From Panacagrimonas sp963975245 (GTDB lineage: Bacteria; Pseudomonadota; Gammaproteobacteria; Nevskiales; Nevskiaceae): a stretch of 64,000 nt of DNA. The notes under the pieces were generated by a model that saw only the letters and a program-made list of their open reading frames with translations, did no database searches and was not told where the DNA came from. Below, piece after piece: positions 17,857-26,241 of this stretch; position 1 is the first letter of the stretch, and each line of letters opens with the position of its first letter. The stretch lies in NCBI GenBank assembly GCA_963975245.1, contig CAXBFJ010000003.1:310001-374000 (forward strand), read 5' to 3'. Made by a program: the position numbers and the translations under genes.

Positions 17857-17883
17857 TAAAGAAATTCCGAGCATGGCCGATAA
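17857..17883 (+). promoter_or_regulatory. Sigma-28 (FliA) promoter of flgM
   Basis: TAAAG-N14-GCCGATAA is a perfect match to the sigma-28 consensus, 34 bp upstream of the flgM ATG. flgM would thus be transcribed both with flgA from sigma-54 and from its own FliA promoter, giving a feedback loop on FliA. Confidence 0.93.
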
Positions 17884-17916
17884 AGGCTTCAGCAACCCGA
17901 TAGCAGGACTTGAGCC

Positions 17917-18216
17917 ATGACCCAACGAATTGATTCAAACAGCAATCTGCCCAGTATCCTGGCGCAAACGCAGTCTCGCAGTGCCGGTCAGGCCTCAAGC
18001 GAGAATGTCTCGCCCATCTCAGGTGGCAGCTCCCTGAATCTGACCCAAAGTGCGAGTCATCTGCACCAACTCTCGGCCGCGTCTGCCACCGAAGCGAGTT
18101 TTGACGCCGAAAAAGTCAATTCGATCAAGGCCGCGCTGGCCAATGGCAGCTACAAGATCGACGCCGCCAGCATCTCCGACCGCTTACTCCAAATGGAACA
18201 GGACCTGATTGGCTAA
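17917..18216 (+). CDS. flgM: Anti-sigma-28 factor FlgM
   Basis: FlgM binds and inhibits FliA until the hook is finished, when FlgM is exported. The 99-aa protein has a disordered Ser/Gln-rich N-terminal half and the conserved C-terminal sigma-binding helices: FDAEKVNSIKAALANGSYKI then DAASISDRLLQMEQDLIG. This matches the usual VaxIRxAIaxGxYkid pattern. Its stop overlaps the flgN start (TAATG). It has its own sigma-28 promoter. Confidence 0.95.
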   Translation: MTQRIDSNSNLPSILAQTQSRSAGQASSENVSPISGGSSLNLTQSASHLHQLSAASATEASFDAEKVNSIKAALANGSYKIDAASISDRLLQMEQDLIG

Positions 18217-18569
18217 TGACGCCGGCAAGGAAAATTCCGGAAACCGAAGATCTTCTGGCCCAGTTCGAAGCTGTGCTCGATGAGGAGTTGGAAATTTTGC
18301 GCACTGGGACGCCGGAAGCCCTGCTCGAACTCACAGCACAGAAGAAATCCCTGCTGGTTCAACTGGCGCACCAGGCACCAAGCGCTGAACTACGCCAGCA
18401 TGCCCATCGTTGTCAGGAGAAGAATCAGCGAAACGGTGCCCTGCTGAATCTGCTTGCTATCCGCTCACGGCGGGACCTGAGCCTGCTAGGCGACCCTGCC
18501 GATACGTCCTACTCAAGATCAGGTGCCACGCCGGTCAGCCTGTCGAGCCGATTCAAACTGAGCGCCTAG
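18216..18569 (+). CDS. flgN: Flagellar export chaperone FlgN
   Basis: FlgN is the cytoplasmic export chaperone for FlgK and FlgL. The 117-aa protein is helical, with the family pattern LLAQFEAVLDEELEILRTGT, PEALLELTAQKKSLLVQLAH, and the C-terminal NQRNGALLNLLAIRSRRDLS followed by a Tyr/Ser-containing tail. Size and its fixed position after flgM support the call. The gene converges on the tetR-type gene, with 14 bp between the two stops. Confidence 0.9.
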   Translation: MTPARKIPETEDLLAQFEAVLDEELEILRTGTPEALLELTAQKKSLLVQLAHQAPSAELRQHAHRCQEKNQRNGALLNLLAIRSRRDLSLLGDPADTSYSRSGATPVSLSSRFKLSA

Positions 18570-18583
18570 TCAGACCCACACCA

Positions 18584-19309
18584 TCAGACAAACAGAAACT
18601 CAAGAATCTGTTCGATGGTCTTGCGCACTTCGCGGTCAGCAAAGACATCGCGATCAGTCAACAGCTGGAACTCTGCTGATACCGAAAACAGAGTCCCCCC
18701 CAAACCGATCACCGCGTAATACAGACGAGCCGGATCGCCTTTGCGGACACTGCCGTTCTTCTGGCCTTTGCGAATGAGCTTGCAGATTTCCTGCACCGAC
18801 TCACGCAACTGCGAATCAATCAGCCAGTGAATCCGATCACTGCCCTGCGTACTTTGCTGGGTCATGATGCGGTGCAACTGCGGAACACGCGCCGAAAATT
18901 CGACGAAATTTTCGATGAAGGCCCGTAAGCCTGCTACCGGATCGTCAGCATCGACCTTGGCCCGTCTCGCTACCAGTTCTGAGCGATAGCGGTCCAACAG
19001 GTCTTCCATGCTGTTTCGCCACAGTTGTTCCTTGGACTTGAAGTGATAAAGCACCAGCGGATGACTCAAGCCAGCACGGTCTGCAACGGCACGGGTAGAA
19101 GTCCCAGCAAACCCGAACGCGCCAAAACATTCGATGGCAGACTGCAAAACGCGATCACGCACATCTTCGCCACGAGCTTTTCTTCGCTTCCCCGGCACAT
19201 CCTCATTTCTGGGCGGCAGCTCGCTGCGAGTCTCCAGTCGGGCGGCATGACTCTTCCGCCGACCGCGGGCATTCTTCTTTACAAGGCTGGTTTTCACAGT
19301 TGCAGGCAT
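18584..19309 (-). CDS. TetR-family transcriptional regulator of the catabolic cluster
   Basis: A 241-aa regulator. A basic, disordered leader (about 1-45, many Lys/Arg) precedes the TetR helix-turn-helix: VLQSAIECFGAFGFAGTSTR, AVADRAGLSHPLVLYHFKSK, EQLWRNSM. The C-terminal helical half (about 100-241) is the ligand-binding domain, with no recognised ligand. The ATG at 19309 lies 16 bp after the stop of the SnoaL-like gene; a longer frame to 19351 overlaps that gene. It is the last gene of the eight-gene minus-strand arm, so it is expressed with the catabolic genes. A good operator candidate is the palindrome at 26139-26154 at the other end of the arm. Confidence 0.88.
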   Translation of the reverse strand: MPATVKTSLVKKNARGRRKSHAARLETRSELPPRNEDVPGKRRKARGEDVRDRVLQSAIECFGAFGFAGTSTRAVADRAGLSHPLVLYHFKSKEQLWRNSMEDLLDRYRSELVARRAKVDADDPVAGLRAFIENFVEFSARVPQLHRIMTQQSTQGSDRIHWLIDSQLRESVQEICKLIRKGQKNGSVRKGDPARLYYAVIGLGGTLFSVSAEFQLLTDRDVFADREVRKTIEQILEFLFV

Positions 19310-19325
19310 GGAACTCTGGATGGAT

Positions 19326-19736
19326 TCAGGCGTCGACCAGCTTCTTCCCAAGCAAGGCGACTTCTACTGCAACAGTATCCGCAAACTCCATCACGCTGAC
19401 CAGTTTGCCGTCGCGCACGCGCATCACCATCGCGTAATGCGGCTGCTCATAGTTCAGCCCGGTTGGCCCGACGCCGCTGCCCGATGCGAGCCCCACCGCG
19501 CGTTCACCGTCCACAATAATTTCATGACAGGTCAGCTTCGGCGGCTTCTGAAAGCTCGCCAGTGCCGGCACCAGGGTCGCCTTGACGGTATCGCGCCCTT
19601 TCATGGGAGCGGAGACCGCTGTCGTTCCAATGATCTGATAGTCAGCATCATCCGAAAGCAGGTCAAAAGCATCTGAAAAGGCCTGAGCACACAGGCAGTC
19701 CATGAATTTCTGTGCAACGTCACGTGTGGTGGTCAT
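19326..19736 (-). CDS. SnoaL/NTF2-like protein
   Basis: A 136-aa protein of the NTF2/SnoaL fold (cone-shaped alpha+beta barrel), as in polyketide cyclases, limonene-epoxide hydrolase and ketosteroid isomerase. Typical segments: DVAQKFMDCLCAQAFSDAFD at the N-terminus, LLSDDADYQI, PMKGRDTVKA, and a C-terminal MRVRDGKLVSVMEFADTVAV. The fold does not fix the reaction; in catabolic operons such proteins are often isomerases, hydratases or small dioxygenase subunits. It sits between the SDR and the TetR genes on the minus strand. Confidence 0.75.
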   Translation of the reverse strand: MTTTRDVAQKFMDCLCAQAFSDAFDLLSDDADYQIIGTTAVSAPMKGRDTVKATLVPALASFQKPPKLTCHEIIVDGERAVGLASGSGVGPTGLNYEQPHYAMVMRVRDGKLVSVMEFADTVAVEVALLGKKLVDA

Positions 19737-19756
19737 GTTTGATTCTCCTGATTTGA

Positions 19757-20575
19757 TTATTCTGCGCCTGCCTGAGCAAAGAATTTGCGCGAGGCCGGCA
19801 CGGTGGGTTGCGTCACAAGGGTTCCGCCATCTACTGCCAAAATATGTCCATTAATGAAGCGCGCCTCTTCAGACGCAAGCCAGGCCACTGCCTGCGCCAC
19901 ATCTTGCGGACCGCCAAGAAACGGCGTTGCCGCGCCATCGATGTTGATATCAATCAGTGGCTGCGGAATAAAGCTGTGCGTCAGCGGTGTCATGACCAGC
20001 GCGGGTGCTACGGCATTGCAGCGAATGCCACGCTTGCCATAGGCCGTTGCCACATGCTGGGTCAGGCTGTTGATGGCAGCCTTTGAGGCACTGTAGGCAG
20101 GCAGGCTGATGTATGCCGCGAGCCCGTAGGTTGAGGATGTATTCACGATCACACCGCCACCGCGCTCAAGCATGGCCGGTAGTGCGTGCTTGCAGCCCAG
20201 CATGGTGCCGCGGACATTGGTTTGCATCACGCGATCCCAGATGTCCGAGTCCATGCTCGCAATATCGGCATCTTGTGCGAGCACCGCCGGGTCCTGCAGG
20301 GCGGCGTTGTTATGCAGGATATCCAGACCACCAAACAACTTGATGGCCTGCGCGATTGTTTCTCTAATAGCGTCCTCGCTGCAGATGTCGCAGGACATGG
20401 AGGCGGCCACGCCACCAGTCGAGACAATCTGCTCTGCCGTGGCCTTGGCAGTATCTGGATTGATATCGGTGACCAGCACCGACGCACCGCGCTGGGCAAA
20501 CAACTGCGCGGTAGCCTGGCCGATACCGGAGCCTGCACCAGTGACGATGGCAACCTTGTTGTTGAAGTTGGACAT
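19757..20575 (-). CDS. Short-chain dehydrogenase/reductase (SDR)
   Basis: A classical SDR of 272 aa using NAD(P)(H) to oxidise an alcohol or reduce a ketone. The Rossmann motif TGAGSGIG is at residues 12-19, acidic DIN after the second strand (Asp37, favouring NAD), HNNAA near 88-92, Asn120, Ser at about 147, and the catalytic Tyr161 and Lys165 in YSASK. The C-terminus has FINGHILAVDGG. In the cluster it may oxidise a cis-dihydrodiol or a side-chain alcohol made by the oxygenases; this is inference from context. Confidence 0.9.
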   Translation of the reverse strand: MSNFNNKVAIVTGAGSGIGQATAQLFAQRGASVLVTDINPDTAKATAEQIVSTGGVAASMSCDICSEDAIRETIAQAIKLFGGLDILHNNAALQDPAVLAQDADIASMDSDIWDRVMQTNVRGTMLGCKHALPAMLERGGGVIVNTSSTYGLAAYISLPAYSASKAAINSLTQHVATAYGKRGIRCNAVAPALVMTPLTHSFIPQPLIDINIDGAATPFLGGPQDVAQAVAWLASEEARFINGHILAVDGGTLVTQPTVPASRKFFAQAGAE

Positions 20576-20584
20576 GATTGAACC

Positions 20585-20932
20585 TTAGTAAGGGGCGGGC
20601 TCGCGCAGAACGCGAACGGGAATGGGCAGGCTGGCGTGCGGCACCTTAGGAACGCCATGCATCTCCACAGCCATGCAGACCTGTGTCAGTGCATACAGCA
20701 GGCGAAGCAGGTTCAATTGCGGAGGCGGCAACGCATCCAGATCAAAATCTTCAAGATATTCCAGGGCGGCATCGGCGCGTGGTTGAACAGCGTCATAGAA
20801 GGCACGCAGGGATTCCATGTCACTGGATGCGCGCTTCTGCAAGCGCTGGTTGAAACTGGGCAAGGCCCAGTCCTGCGCGAAAGATTCAAGATCGCTGAAT
20901 GGTGCGGGCAACATCGGATTGCTTTGTGTCAT
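20585..20932 (-). CDS. Hypothetical protein, 115 aa, next to Rieske oxygenase
   Basis: I do not recognise a family. The 115-aa acidic, helical protein has no signal peptide or membrane segment. Noticeable parts are LPSFNQRLQKRASSDMESLR, FYDAVQPRADAALEYLEDFD and LNLLRLLYALTQVCMAVEMH. The gene lies 2 bp after the Rieske alpha-subunit gene and 9 bp before the SDR gene, so it is almost certainly co-translated with them. Its place is where a small (beta) oxygenase subunit would often be, but it shows no NTF2-like pattern. An accessory or assembly role for the oxygenase is a guess. Confidence 0.75.
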   Translation of the reverse strand: MTQSNPMLPAPFSDLESFAQDWALPSFNQRLQKRASSDMESLRAFYDAVQPRADAALEYLEDFDLDALPPPQLNLLRLLYALTQVCMAVEMHGVPKVPHASLPIPVRVLREPAPY

Positions 20933-20934
20933 GG

Positions 20935-22191
20935 TCAGGCCTTCATTGCTTCTTCAACCGTAGGCGACTGCGCCCACTTCGATACGTGATGAACCGAATG
21001 ACGCAGCAGGGCTTCATTGTCTTGCAGCACCATTGACTGCTTTGCGCCTGAGCGCAGTCCGCGCTGAACACGGGCGGTATTGGCCACGTCTTCGGTGACA
21101 ACTTCAATCACCCGCGACAGGTAATGCTCCTGTTGAAAACGTTCGCGCACAGTGGTTGCCTTGGGCACATAAAAACGCACCTCATGGCGTGTCTTATCCA
21201 CGCTGAGCGGCCAGAAATGATGCGTCCAGAAACCACCAGGACCGGTGTCAAGATTGAAATGGGGGAAAATGAAGTTCACGTCCATCGACCAGGACTGCGT
21301 CTGGGTCGGATTCACGTTGGGATTGGCTAGGAAGCGCTCCATGTCCCGCGATTGCCCCGCAGCGATGGTATTGCCGGTCGCAATCTGACTGTAGGCGAGC
21401 ATCTCAATTTTCTGGGTCTCCTTGGGCACGTAGCCGGGATTGCCATACATGGAGCAAAACCGATGCGGGCCAAAGAAGCGGGCATCGAGCAATCGGGCAT
21501 AACGGTTCTCATCAGATGAGAACGTAGAGCCGATAGTCTCTGGATGAATGATGGGAATGTGGTAGCTCTCACTGAAGGCATCGGCAACGACCTTCCAGTT
21601 ACAGTCCAGTTCGGCTTCGACAATGATCGGCGTCTCCGCATTGGGATATTCCATATCCGCAAGGAAGGGTCCGAAGTCGCCAAGAAACTCCTCGAGTGTA
21701 ATGGCTAGCTTGTCCTGCAGATTAATGAAAATCCAGCCGTTCCAGACCTCGGTCGCAATCTTGCTCAGCCCCGCAGTGGTTCGATCCAGACCAGAAAAAC
21801 ACTTTTCATCCGGCACGCCGCGCAGGCTGCCATCAGAGCCGTAAGTCCAGCCGTGATAAGGACACTGATGCAGGCGTTTGCATCCCTCACGATCATTGAC
21901 CAGCAGATTGTTGCGATGCGAGCACACATTGTGAAACGCCTGCACGCGACCTTCCCCGTCACGGCTGATCAGGACCTGCACGTCGCAGATCTCGATGTCC
22001 TTGACCAGATAGCTATGTGCTTCAGGGAGTTCCTCAATCCTGCCCATCACCAGCCATGCCCGCCGGAATATTCGCTCCCGCTCGAGTTCAAAGAATGCCT
22101 GTGATCGATAGCTTTCTACGGGCACCGGTCCGCTCGGGAGTCCGGCCAGCTTTGTCCATTTTTCGCTTTGGGCTTCGAAGCTCATCGCCAC
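20935..22191 (-). CDS. Rieske aromatic ring-hydroxylating oxygenase, alpha subunit
   Basis: A 418-aa terminal oxygenase that uses a Rieske [2Fe-2S] cluster and mononuclear iron to add oxygen to an aromatic or alicyclic ring. Rieske ligands are visible as Cys90, His92, Cys110 and His113 (CSH, then CPYHGWTYG). The catalytic iron region is NWKVVADAFSESYHIPIIHP, matching the D/E-x-x-Y-H-x4-H pattern of ring-hydroxylating alpha subunits. No ferredoxin or reductase gene is in the cluster, so electrons must come from elsewhere or from the flavin reductase at the far end. The substrate cannot be deduced. An ATG two codons later is an alternative start. Confidence 0.92.
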   Translation of the reverse strand: MAMSFEAQSEKWTKLAGLPSGPVPVESYRSQAFFELERERIFRRAWLVMGRIEELPEAHSYLVKDIEICDVQVLISRDGEGRVQAFHNVCSHRNNLLVNDREGCKRLHQCPYHGWTYGSDGSLRGVPDEKCFSGLDRTTAGLSKIATEVWNGWIFINLQDKLAITLEEFLGDFGPFLADMEYPNAETPIIVEAELDCNWKVVADAFSESYHIPIIHPETIGSTFSSDENRYARLLDARFFGPHRFCSMYGNPGYVPKETQKIEMLAYSQIATGNTIAAGQSRDMERFLANPNVNPTQTQSWSMDVNFIFPHFNLDTGPGGFWTHHFWPLSVDKTRHEVRFYVPKATTVRERFQQEHYLSRVIEVVTEDVANTARVQRGLRSGAKQSMVLQDNEALLRHSVHHVSKWAQSPTVEEAMKA

Positions 22192-22220
22192 AGCCTCCGT
22201 GTCAGGTTTGTAGGGGTCTA

Positions 22221-23984
22221 TCAGCGGCAGAGAATGGCTTCGAGCGCCTGACTAAGTGCCTCACTGGGGTTGCCGGGGGCTGAAACGCAACGCCACCCAA
22301 CATGCACATCAGGGCGCACCAGCACCGCGCCGTTGGGCTCTACCTGGCTGAGCCGATGCCACTGCTGGTCGGCGTCGGCATATTCACCGTCAGCGCCAAT
22401 GCAGTGACAGTCGATCTGAATGTTCAGCTTTTCTGCAGCAGCCTTGGAGGCGTCTTTCCACTCTTGTCCGTCGGCGCCGGTCAGGACCACGAATTTACCG
22501 CGTCCGCAGAGGTCGTGATTGGAAACGCGTTTGCCGTCTCGCTCAAGCCAGACGTGCGGCAATCGGTGACCGGGCCGCGTGGTGGGCACATAGACATCCC
22601 CCATCGGGGCCAGCGGCGGCGCCTCGCTGCCATCAGCAATGACGGCATCGCTGTCGTAATGAAATCCGATCTCCAGATCGTGGGCCTGGAATTCGGTACG
22701 CTGCGTGTTCAGCACTTCGTGCATGCGTTGCCGCGCAAACTCTCCCTGCCAACTGTCGGATAGCAGATTCATGAATGCGCCAATGTTCGCTTCTGGCGGC
22801 GCGCCCGGAACCATGCCGAAACCCGGCTCGATGACAAAATGGTTCATGAAGGTCAGTAGCGCCCATTGCGTGTTGCGTGCGGCAACAGGACGACGCTCGG
22901 CCTCATACGTAGACATCAACTTATGGTCCGCCTGCCCCTTGATGACGGCGGCCAGCTTCCACGCGATGTTATGGGCGTCCTGGATGCCCGAATTGAGCCC
23001 CAGTCCGGTTGTTGGCGGATGGCGATGGGCGGCATCTCCAATCACCAGAGCGCGCTCCTTGCCGTAGTGATTGGCCAATACACATTCCACGATCCAGTGA
23101 CTCACCTTGTGCACTTTGATGTCCACGTCGGGCGTCTTCAGCAATTCCTTGATACGCGGTGCGATGTCATTTTCATTGAATGTCGGATCACCCGGCTGGA
23201 AAGCAAAGTGAAACACCCATTCTTCAGAGTGGCGGTCAAACTTCTCAGGCCCCATGGCCACCATTGCGCCGCTGCTCCAGGCACCGCTGGCCGGATTGCT
23301 GAACCAGCGGATCAGGGGGTCGTCGTCAGTGATGTACTTTGAAAAATCTGCAGACAGATGCGTTGCCACCATGTCGACCATATTGGTCGGGCCTTCCAGC
23401 TCAATACCCATCTTCGGCCCAACTGTTCGATTGCGGTCGGCCCCGATCAGATACTGCGAACGCACCTCATATTCTTCACCAGTTTCGACGTTGCGGATCA
23501 CAGAGGTGACCCCGCTTTCGTCCTGCGTCCAGTCCGTCAACTCGTGGCCGAAGTTGACGGAGGCCAGATCACTTTTTTCAGCAAACTCGCGCAGCACCGG
23601 TTCCAGCCGAATCAGAGGCAGATTGCCGGATCGTGAAGGACTGTCGGCCTCATAAGTCTCTGCAAGGGAGCCGCCGCCAAATGCATCCATCTTGTAGAGG
23701 GTCTTGCCGTCTACCGGCCCGTCGCCGCCCAGCGAGGTCATCCACGAGACGCAGCCCATGTGTTCAAACGGGGTGCCTTTGGCATAGATCGTGTCCGCAA
23801 TACCATGCTCGCGAAGAATTTCCATCGTGCGCTGGTTCAGGTAATGCGCCTTGGGAATGTGCGAGGTGGTGCCATGGCGCTCTACGAGGTAAGACTTCAC
23901 GCCGAGCGAAGACAGAAAGATGGACAGGCTCAGGCCAGAGCCGCCACCACCGCAGATGAGAACCGGTGTTTCAATTGATTTCAT
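22221..23984 (-). CDS. FAD-dependent aromatic hydroxylase (TfdB/PheA-like)
   Basis: A 587-aa class A flavoprotein monooxygenase. The N-terminal dinucleotide fold has VLICGGGGSGLSLSIFLSSL and ends in an acidic ERH. The DG-type region is LIGADRNRTVGPKMG (here Ala-Asp-Arg rather than the common GADG). The FAD ribityl motif is LVIGDAAHRHPPTTGLGLNS. The C-terminal extension (about 430-587) is the thioredoxin-like domain of phenol-hydroxylase-type enzymes. Length and layout match 2,4-dichlorophenol or phenol hydroxylases. It would add a hydroxyl ortho to an existing phenolic group, preparing a catechol for ring cleavage. It lies 29 bp before the Rieske alpha gene. Confidence 0.88.
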   Translation of the reverse strand: MKSIETPVLICGGGGSGLSLSIFLSSLGVKSYLVERHGTTSHIPKAHYLNQRTMEILREHGIADTIYAKGTPFEHMGCVSWMTSLGGDGPVDGKTLYKMDAFGGGSLAETYEADSPSRSGNLPLIRLEPVLREFAEKSDLASVNFGHELTDWTQDESGVTSVIRNVETGEEYEVRSQYLIGADRNRTVGPKMGIELEGPTNMVDMVATHLSADFSKYITDDDPLIRWFSNPASGAWSSGAMVAMGPEKFDRHSEEWVFHFAFQPGDPTFNENDIAPRIKELLKTPDVDIKVHKVSHWIVECVLANHYGKERALVIGDAAHRHPPTTGLGLNSGIQDAHNIAWKLAAVIKGQADHKLMSTYEAERRPVAARNTQWALLTFMNHFVIEPGFGMVPGAPPEANIGAFMNLLSDSWQGEFARQRMHEVLNTQRTEFQAHDLEIGFHYDSDAVIADGSEAPPLAPMGDVYVPTTRPGHRLPHVWLERDGKRVSNHDLCGRGKFVVLTGADGQEWKDASKAAAEKLNIQIDCHCIGADGEYADADQQWHRLSQVEPNGAVLVRPDVHVGWRCVSAPGNPSEALSQALEAILCR

Positions 23985-24036
23985 TTCAGTTCCAGAATTT
24001 TCAATACAGGGAATTCAAGAGCGCCTAGCTAGAACC

Positions 24037-25149
24037 TCAGACCGCCGGCGTGATTGGCGCACAACTAAGTTCGCTTCTGGCGCGCTGTTTACGAAGCTCA
24101 GGATTCTGCGGTGCGGGCACCGTGTTGCCCTGCCGCAGCCTGGCGAGAAGCTTGCGCGCCCGCTGCGCTGCTGCATCGGAGGCAAACATCACCGGATTGG
24201 CCTCTTCCAAGGTGCGACTGCCCAGCATTCTTTGCTGGGCTTCGATAATGACCTGATCCTGGCCTTCGAACGCGCCCTTGATCACCTGCCGCCAGAGCTC
24301 ACCCGCCGCCGGGTCATCTACCTTGTAGCTGCGGGTAATGCCCCAGAAGTAGTAGGTGGTGGTCGCATCCTTCGGCGTGAGGATGTCGGTTCCATAAATC
24401 CAGGCGCCCTCGGTACGCGGCTTGCCGGGATGGGTGATGCCCACATCAAGCAGCATGTGCGCGGGTGCGTCCCAGCGCATGTAGGCCCAGTGGTCGACCG
24501 GGTCACCTTCCTTATGCCCTTCAAAAATCATGTGGAAGGCGGGCATGGCATCACAGCTGGGCGCCCATCGGTTAGCGTAGATCGTGGTGCCGTTCTCTAT
24601 GGTTTCGAGCCTGCTGGATGTATATCCGGGACTGGATAACAGGCCTTCATGCACGAACTCTGAATGTGCAAGATCCAGCAGATTGTCTGTAATCAGCTCG
24701 TAATTGGCCTTCATTTCGATCACGCCGCCAACAAATCCCATCTCCGGGTCTTCGTGGCAACTGAAATCAGGAATGGTCGAAGCATCGGCCTTGTCGGCAT
24801 CGCCGAACCACAACCAGATCAAACCGTGCTTTTCGACCACCGGGTAGCTCGCGGTTCTCATCTTTGGCGGAATCATGCCGTCGCCGTGTGGGTTGAGCAC
24901 GCAGGCACCACTGCCATCAAAACGAAGGCCGTGATAACCGCATTGCACTTGGTCATCTATCAGCTTGCCCTGACTCAAGGGGGCCATGCGGTGCGGGCAG
25001 GCGTTACCTATCGCCACCGCCTCTCCGGATTTTTTTCGGTACAGGAGAACGGGTTCGTCGAGCAGCGTGCGTTCAAACAGTTCGCGACCGATTTCATTGG
25101 ACCAAGCCGCCACATACCAGGCATTACGCAAATATTGTTGATTGCTCAT
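24037..25149 (-). CDS. Rieske oxygenase, vanillate O-demethylase (VanA)-like
   Basis: A 370-aa single-component-type Rieske oxygenase. Ligands: Cys51, His53, Cys70, His73 (CPH, then CGYHGL). The non-heme iron region reads ELITDNLLDLAHSEFVHEG, the D-N-L-x-D-x-x-H-x4-H form of VanA, toluene-sulfonate and dicamba demethylases. Such enzymes remove O-methyl groups or hydroxylate side chains. The reductase partner (VanB) is absent from the cluster. The ATG at 25149 follows GGAGAG. It stands between the FAH-family and FAD-hydroxylase genes. Confidence 0.9.
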   Translation of the reverse strand: MSNQQYLRNAWYVAAWSNEIGRELFERTLLDEPVLLYRKKSGEAVAIGNACPHRMAPLSQGKLIDDQVQCGYHGLRFDGSGACVLNPHGDGMIPPKMRTASYPVVEKHGLIWLWFGDADKADASTIPDFSCHEDPEMGFVGGVIEMKANYELITDNLLDLAHSEFVHEGLLSSPGYTSSRLETIENGTTIYANRWAPSCDAMPAFHMIFEGHKEGDPVDHWAYMRWDAPAHMLLDVGITHPGKPRTEGAWIYGTDILTPKDATTTYYFWGITRSYKVDDPAAGELWRQVIKGAFEGQDQVIIEAQQRMLGSRTLEEANPVMFASDAAAQRARKLLARLRQGNTVPAPQNPELRKQRARSELSCAPITPAV

Positions 25150-25220
25150 ACAAACGCTCTCCTTCCCATCGTTCGTTATCCGGGCGCTCTCTCTGGAGCT
25201 GTTTCCCAGTCCAAATCTGT

Positions 25221-26078
25221 TTAGCGCTCCGCAGCGACCTTGTTTTCAATGCTGCCGAGACCCTCAATTTCGACTCGCACGACCTCGCCCTCCTTGAGGA
25301 AAAGGCGCGGCTGGCGAACTGCGCCAACCCCAGCCGGCGTTCCGGTCAGGATCACGTCACCCGGTTCCAGCGTCATGGCCTGCGACAGGTACTCCACCAT
25401 CGCGTACACGTCGAACACCATCTCACTGGTGTTGGAGCTCTGACGCTCTTCGCCATTGACGGTGCAGCGAATGCCGAGCTTCTGGGGGTCTGCAACTTCA
25501 TCCGCCGTCGTCAACCAGGGCCCGAGCGGACAGTGCGTATCGAAACTCTTGCCGACAACAAACTGGGTGCTGTGAAACTGGAAATCGCGGACGCTGACAT
25601 CGTTGGCACAGCAATATCCAAAAATGGCGGCCTTGGCCTGTTCGCGGGTTGCATGCCTGATTTTCTTGCCAATCACGAAAGCCATCTCTGCTTCGTAATC
25701 CAGCTTGTCGGAGACTTTGGGCAAGTCAATGGAATCGTAAGGCCCATTGATGGAGGACGTCATCTTGGAAAACCATGTCTGGATTTCCGGAAGATCCATC
25801 GACGCCTCTGCTGCATGGTCGCGATAGTTCAGGCCCAGGGCCATGATCTTGCCTGGACGTGTCACTGGCGCTGCGAGGGTGACATCCGAGAGTTTGTAGT
25901 CTGCAATGCCCTTACCCAGACGCGCCAAGGCACTGGTGAAGGCGTCAATCTGCTCAATGAGCGCCACCATGTCCGACGGCGCGGCCGGAATGTGCTGGCA
26001 GATATCGTGAACCCCGTCTTCAGAAATCAGGGCGGGACGCAGCGCGCCGCTTTCATGGCGGAACATGGCCAGTTTCAA
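25221..26078 (-). CDS. Fumarylacetoacetate hydrolase (FAH) family protein
   Basis: A 285-aa FAH-fold enzyme of the type that hydrolyses, decarboxylates or isomerises ring-cleavage products. Family motifs include IMALGLNYRDHAAEA, the metal-binding acidic stretch KLDYEAEMAFVIGKK, YCCANDVSVRDFQ, GPWLTTADEV and DVILTGTPAGVGAVR. I use a TTG start at 26078: GGAGGAG lies 6 nt upstream, and the protein then begins MKLAMFRHE, like its relatives. The longest frame runs to 26306 across the divergent promoter region and was rejected. It is the first gene of the minus-strand catabolic arm. Confidence 0.9.
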   Translation of the reverse strand: MKLAMFRHESGALRPALISEDGVHDICQHIPAAPSDMVALIEQIDAFTSALARLGKGIADYKLSDVTLAAPVTRPGKIMALGLNYRDHAAEASMDLPEIQTWFSKMTSSINGPYDSIDLPKVSDKLDYEAEMAFVIGKKIRHATREQAKAAIFGYCCANDVSVRDFQFHSTQFVVGKSFDTHCPLGPWLTTADEVADPQKLGIRCTVNGEERQSSNTSEMVFDVYAMVEYLSQAMTLEPGDVILTGTPAGVGAVRQPRLFLKEGEVVRVEIEGLGSIENKVAAER

Positions 26079-26138
26079 TTCAAACTCCTCCTTTGCTGAA
26101 TATTTGATCAGGCCCTTGATGCCGGCCTCATTCTTGTA

Positions 26139-26154
26139 TTGACCATATGGTAAA
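26139..26154. promoter_or_regulatory. Palindromic operator candidate between catabolic arms
   Basis: TTGACCATATGGTAAA: a perfect 10-bp palindrome (ACCATATGGT, 26142-26151) extended to 16 bp with one imperfect pair. It sits midway between two divergent starts (26078 and 26242), the usual place for a TetR-type operator controlling both arms. The TTGACC at its left edge could also be a -35 element for the plus-strand arm; no convincing -10 was seen. Confidence 0.6.
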
Positions 26155-26241
26155 AATATGGAGAATGCAAGATACCGGAGTCTGACTTTCATCGCTCCCA
26201 TCACCGGCAGCGAACCGACCATAAATTTACGAGGGGACCTC

